NCBI GenBank assembly: GCA_934718145.1
Contig: CAKUZC010000011.1
Location: 1-16,857 of the forward strand
Direction of reading: 5' to 3'
Source: an uncultured Eubacteriales bacterium
GTDB lineage: Bacteria > Bacillota > Clostridia > Oscillospirales > Acutalibacteraceae
Length of the DNA: 16,857 nt
Part shown: piece after piece, positions 15,741 to 16,857 of the stretch
Layout: the number at the start of each line of letters is the position of its first letter
Numbering within the stretch: position 1 is the first letter of the stretch
Position numbers and translations under genes: made by a program
The notes under the pieces: model-generated
Database searches by the model: none
What the model saw: the letters and a program-made list of their open reading frames with translations, nothing else
Told to the model about the DNA's origin: nothing

Positions 15741-15769
15741 TTGACAATTATTAAGAAAAATGATAACAT
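15741..15769 (+). promoter_or_regulatory. Promoter of tRNA-Leu
   Basis: Perfect TTGACA (15741-15746), 17 bp spacer, and TAACAT (15764-15769) preceded by TGA, which forms an extended -10 (TGn). Transcription would start about 20 nt before the mature tRNA 5' end. The 15637-15740 stretch before it is AT-rich, and I see nothing else in it. Confidence 0.7.
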
Positions 15770-15795
15770 TTAGTTGTTGCGGTATTCGAACTTAA

Positions 15796-15880
15796 GCGGT
15801 CATGCTGGAATAGGCAGACAGGCATGTTTGAGGGGCATGTGTCGCAAGACGTGCGGGTTCAAGTCCCGCTGACCGCACCA
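15796..15880 (+). tRNA. tRNA-Leu, anticodon GAG
   Basis: An 85-nt class II tRNA with encoded CCA. The acceptor stem GCGGTCA pairs with TGACCGC, A is the discriminator, and CCA ends at 15880. The anticodon stem CATGT/GCATG (last pair T-G) encloses loop TTGAGGG, whose central GAG reads CUC and CUU leucine codons. A long variable arm (TGTC-GCAA-GACG region) is diagnostic of Leu/Ser/Tyr tRNAs. The T arm is GCGGG-TTCAAGT-CCCGC. It has its own promoter and terminator and no neighbouring tRNA genes. Confidence 0.97.
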
Positions 15881-15882
15881 GA

Positions 15883-15918
15883 TGTAGAAAGGGCCAATTG
15901 ACATAACTTTTTTCTACA
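15883..15918 (+). other. Hairpin directly 3' of tRNA-Leu
   Basis: TGTAGAAA (15883-15890) and TTTCTACA (15911-15918) are perfect 8-bp complements with a 20-nt loop, beginning two bases after CCA. It may present the tRNA 3' end for processing or act as a weak first terminator. No U-tract follows the right arm. Confidence 0.45.
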
Positions 15919-15933
15919 GTTCTCCTTTTAATT

Positions 15934-15970
15934 AAGTATGACTGATTTATTTCGGTCATGCTTTTTTATT
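15934..15970 (+). terminator. Rho-independent terminator of the tRNA-Leu transcript
   Basis: AAGTATGACTGA (15934-15945) pairs with TCGGTCATGCTT (15952-15963) in a 12-bp stem with two G-U pairs and a 6-nt loop, followed by TTTTTTATTT. The minus-strand side has no U-tract, so it is not an obvious terminator for the convergent ATPase gene. Confidence 0.8.
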
Positions 15971-16037
15971 TATGAAGACTATACAAATATTTTAAAGCAA
16001 GAAACATAAAATTCAAGCAATTAAAATCTGAAGAAGA

Positions 16038-16857
16038 TTACAAATCTTTTACATATAATGCTCTAATTGCATTCAGTATGGCAATTACTGTAACTCCCAC
16101 ATCAGCAAATACAGCTACCCACATATCAATTATACTGGTTAAACTTAAAATAAGGCATACAAATTTAACTATAATGGCCAATGAAATATTTTGACGAACT
16201 ATGGACAAACATTTTTTTGATATTTTTATAGCTTTTGAGATCTTGATAGGATTGTCATCCATCAATACCACGTCTGCCGCTTCTATAGCAGCATCAGAGC
16301 CCAATGCGCCCATTGCTATTCCGACATCTGCTCTGGATAGTGCAGGGGCGTCATTTATTCCATCTCCTACAAAAGCAAGTTTTCCGCCGCAATCGTTTCT
16401 TTTCAAAATTTTTTCAACTTCGGTTGCTTTATCTTCAGGAAGCATATCTCCGTGAAATTCATCTATTAACAGATTTTTAGATACCTTTTCTGCAACTTTT
16501 TTTGAATCTCCTGTAAGCATTATTGTTTTTTTTATGCCCAATTTTTTCAATTCTGATATGGCCTCTTTTGATGTTGATTTTTCTGAATCTGAAATAACTA
16601 TATGACCTGCATATTTACCGTCCAAAGCTACGTGAATTATTGTACCTGAACTGTGGCAATTTTGATAGTCAATATTCATTTGCTCCATTAACTGATTGTT
16701 CCCGACCGCAACTTTTATACCATCTACGTCAGAAACTACACCATGTCCGCTCATTTCTTTTACATTTGTAACTCTTGAAATGTCTATTTCTTTTCCATAC
16801 GCTCTTTGAATACTTTTGCTTATAGGGTGAGATGAAGAACTTTCCGCTAAAGCAGCA
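16038..16857 (-). CDS. cadA: Cd/Zn-type heavy-metal P1B ATPase, C-terminal part (5' end outside window)
   Basis: Minus-strand gene whose frame is open to the window edge (coding to 16856), so only the last 272 residues are seen. They begin in the nucleotide-binding domain with SSSSHPISKSI, the His-Pro motif specific to P1B metal pumps, then MLTGDSKK and GDGINDAP of the phosphorylation domain hinge. The last two membrane helices contain a lysine (IIVKFVCL) and an aspartate (VFADVGVTVIAILNA) at the places used by the CadA/ZntA subgroup, which exports Cd2+, Zn2+ and Pb2+. The DKTG phosphorylation site, CPC helix and any N-terminal metal-binding domain lie outside. The in-frame ATG at 16754 is internal. 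The gene converges on the tRNA-Leu unit; the approximately 68-nt gap holds nothing recognisable. Confidence 0.9.
   Translation of the reverse strand, partial: AALAESSSSHPISKSIQRAYGKEIDISRVTNVKEMSGHGVVSDVDGIKVAVGNNQLMEQMNIDYQNCHSSGTIIHVALDGKYAGHIVISDSEKSTSKEAISELKKLGIKKTIMLTGDSKKVAEKVSKNLLIDEFHGDMLPEDKATEVEKILKRNDCGGKLAFVGDGINDAPALSRADVGIAMGALGSDAAIEAADVVLMDDNPIKISKAIKISKKCLSIVRQNISLAIIVKFVCLILSLTSIIDMWVAVFADVGVTVIAILNAIRALYVKDL

Noticed and set aside
15796..15880. tRNA-Leu as an attachment site of an integrated element
   Set aside because: No integrase gene and no second copy of the tRNA 3' end was seen in the window.
16201..16455. Plus-strand open frame opposite the P-type ATPase
   Set aside because: It mirrors the conserved phosphorylation-domain coding sequence and has no start signals.

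Overview
The window comes from an AT-rich, low-GC Gram-positive bacterium, most likely a clostridial or anaerobic-coccus Bacillota. The evidence is strong GGAGG-type ribosome binding sites, several GTG and TTG starts backed by those sites, sigma-A-like TTGACA/TATAAT promoters, genome-encoded CCA on the tRNA, and TarI/TarJ proteins that closely resemble the staphylococcal ones. The species cannot be fixed from the sequence.

Bases 1 to about 11475 are one dense + strand run of ten genes (overlaps or gaps of 14-33 nt, no terminator seen). It begins with the 3' end of an ExoA-like glycosyltransferase. A LicD phosphotransferase, TarI and TarJ follow; the last two make CDP-ribitol. Then come a GT2 and a GT4 glycosyltransferase, a Wzy-like polymerase and a Wzx-like flippase. 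This is a Wzx/Wzy-type surface glycopolymer locus whose product is probably decorated with, or built from, ribitol phosphate. The run continues without a break into an unusual FHA-SEDS (RodA/FtsW) fusion and a PbpA-like class B penicillin-binding protein, a peptidoglycan polymerase/transpeptidase pair. Polysaccharide export and wall synthesis genes are therefore probably co-transcribed.

Bases 11472-13284 hold a two-gene ABC-2 exporter with its own candidate promoter, whose -35 overlaps the PBP stop codon, and a terminator. Bases 13331-14879 are a monocistronic Na+/alanine-glycine symporter (AGCS) with promoter and terminator.

Bases 14880-15636 are the most unusual part. A promoter has a perfect -35 and a perfect -10 separated by 21 bp that consist almost entirely of a (TA)12 tract. 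A near-perfect 18-bp palindrome lies at the expected transcription start. Downstream is an unrecognised 156-residue Lys/Tyr-rich protein with its own terminator. The layout resembles promoters switched by TA-repeat length.

Bases 15741-15970 are a tRNA-Leu(GAG) unit with its own promoter and terminator. The window closes with the 3' portion of a minus-strand Cd/Zn-type P1B ATPase. There is no insertion sequence, CRISPR array, rRNA or recognisable riboswitch.
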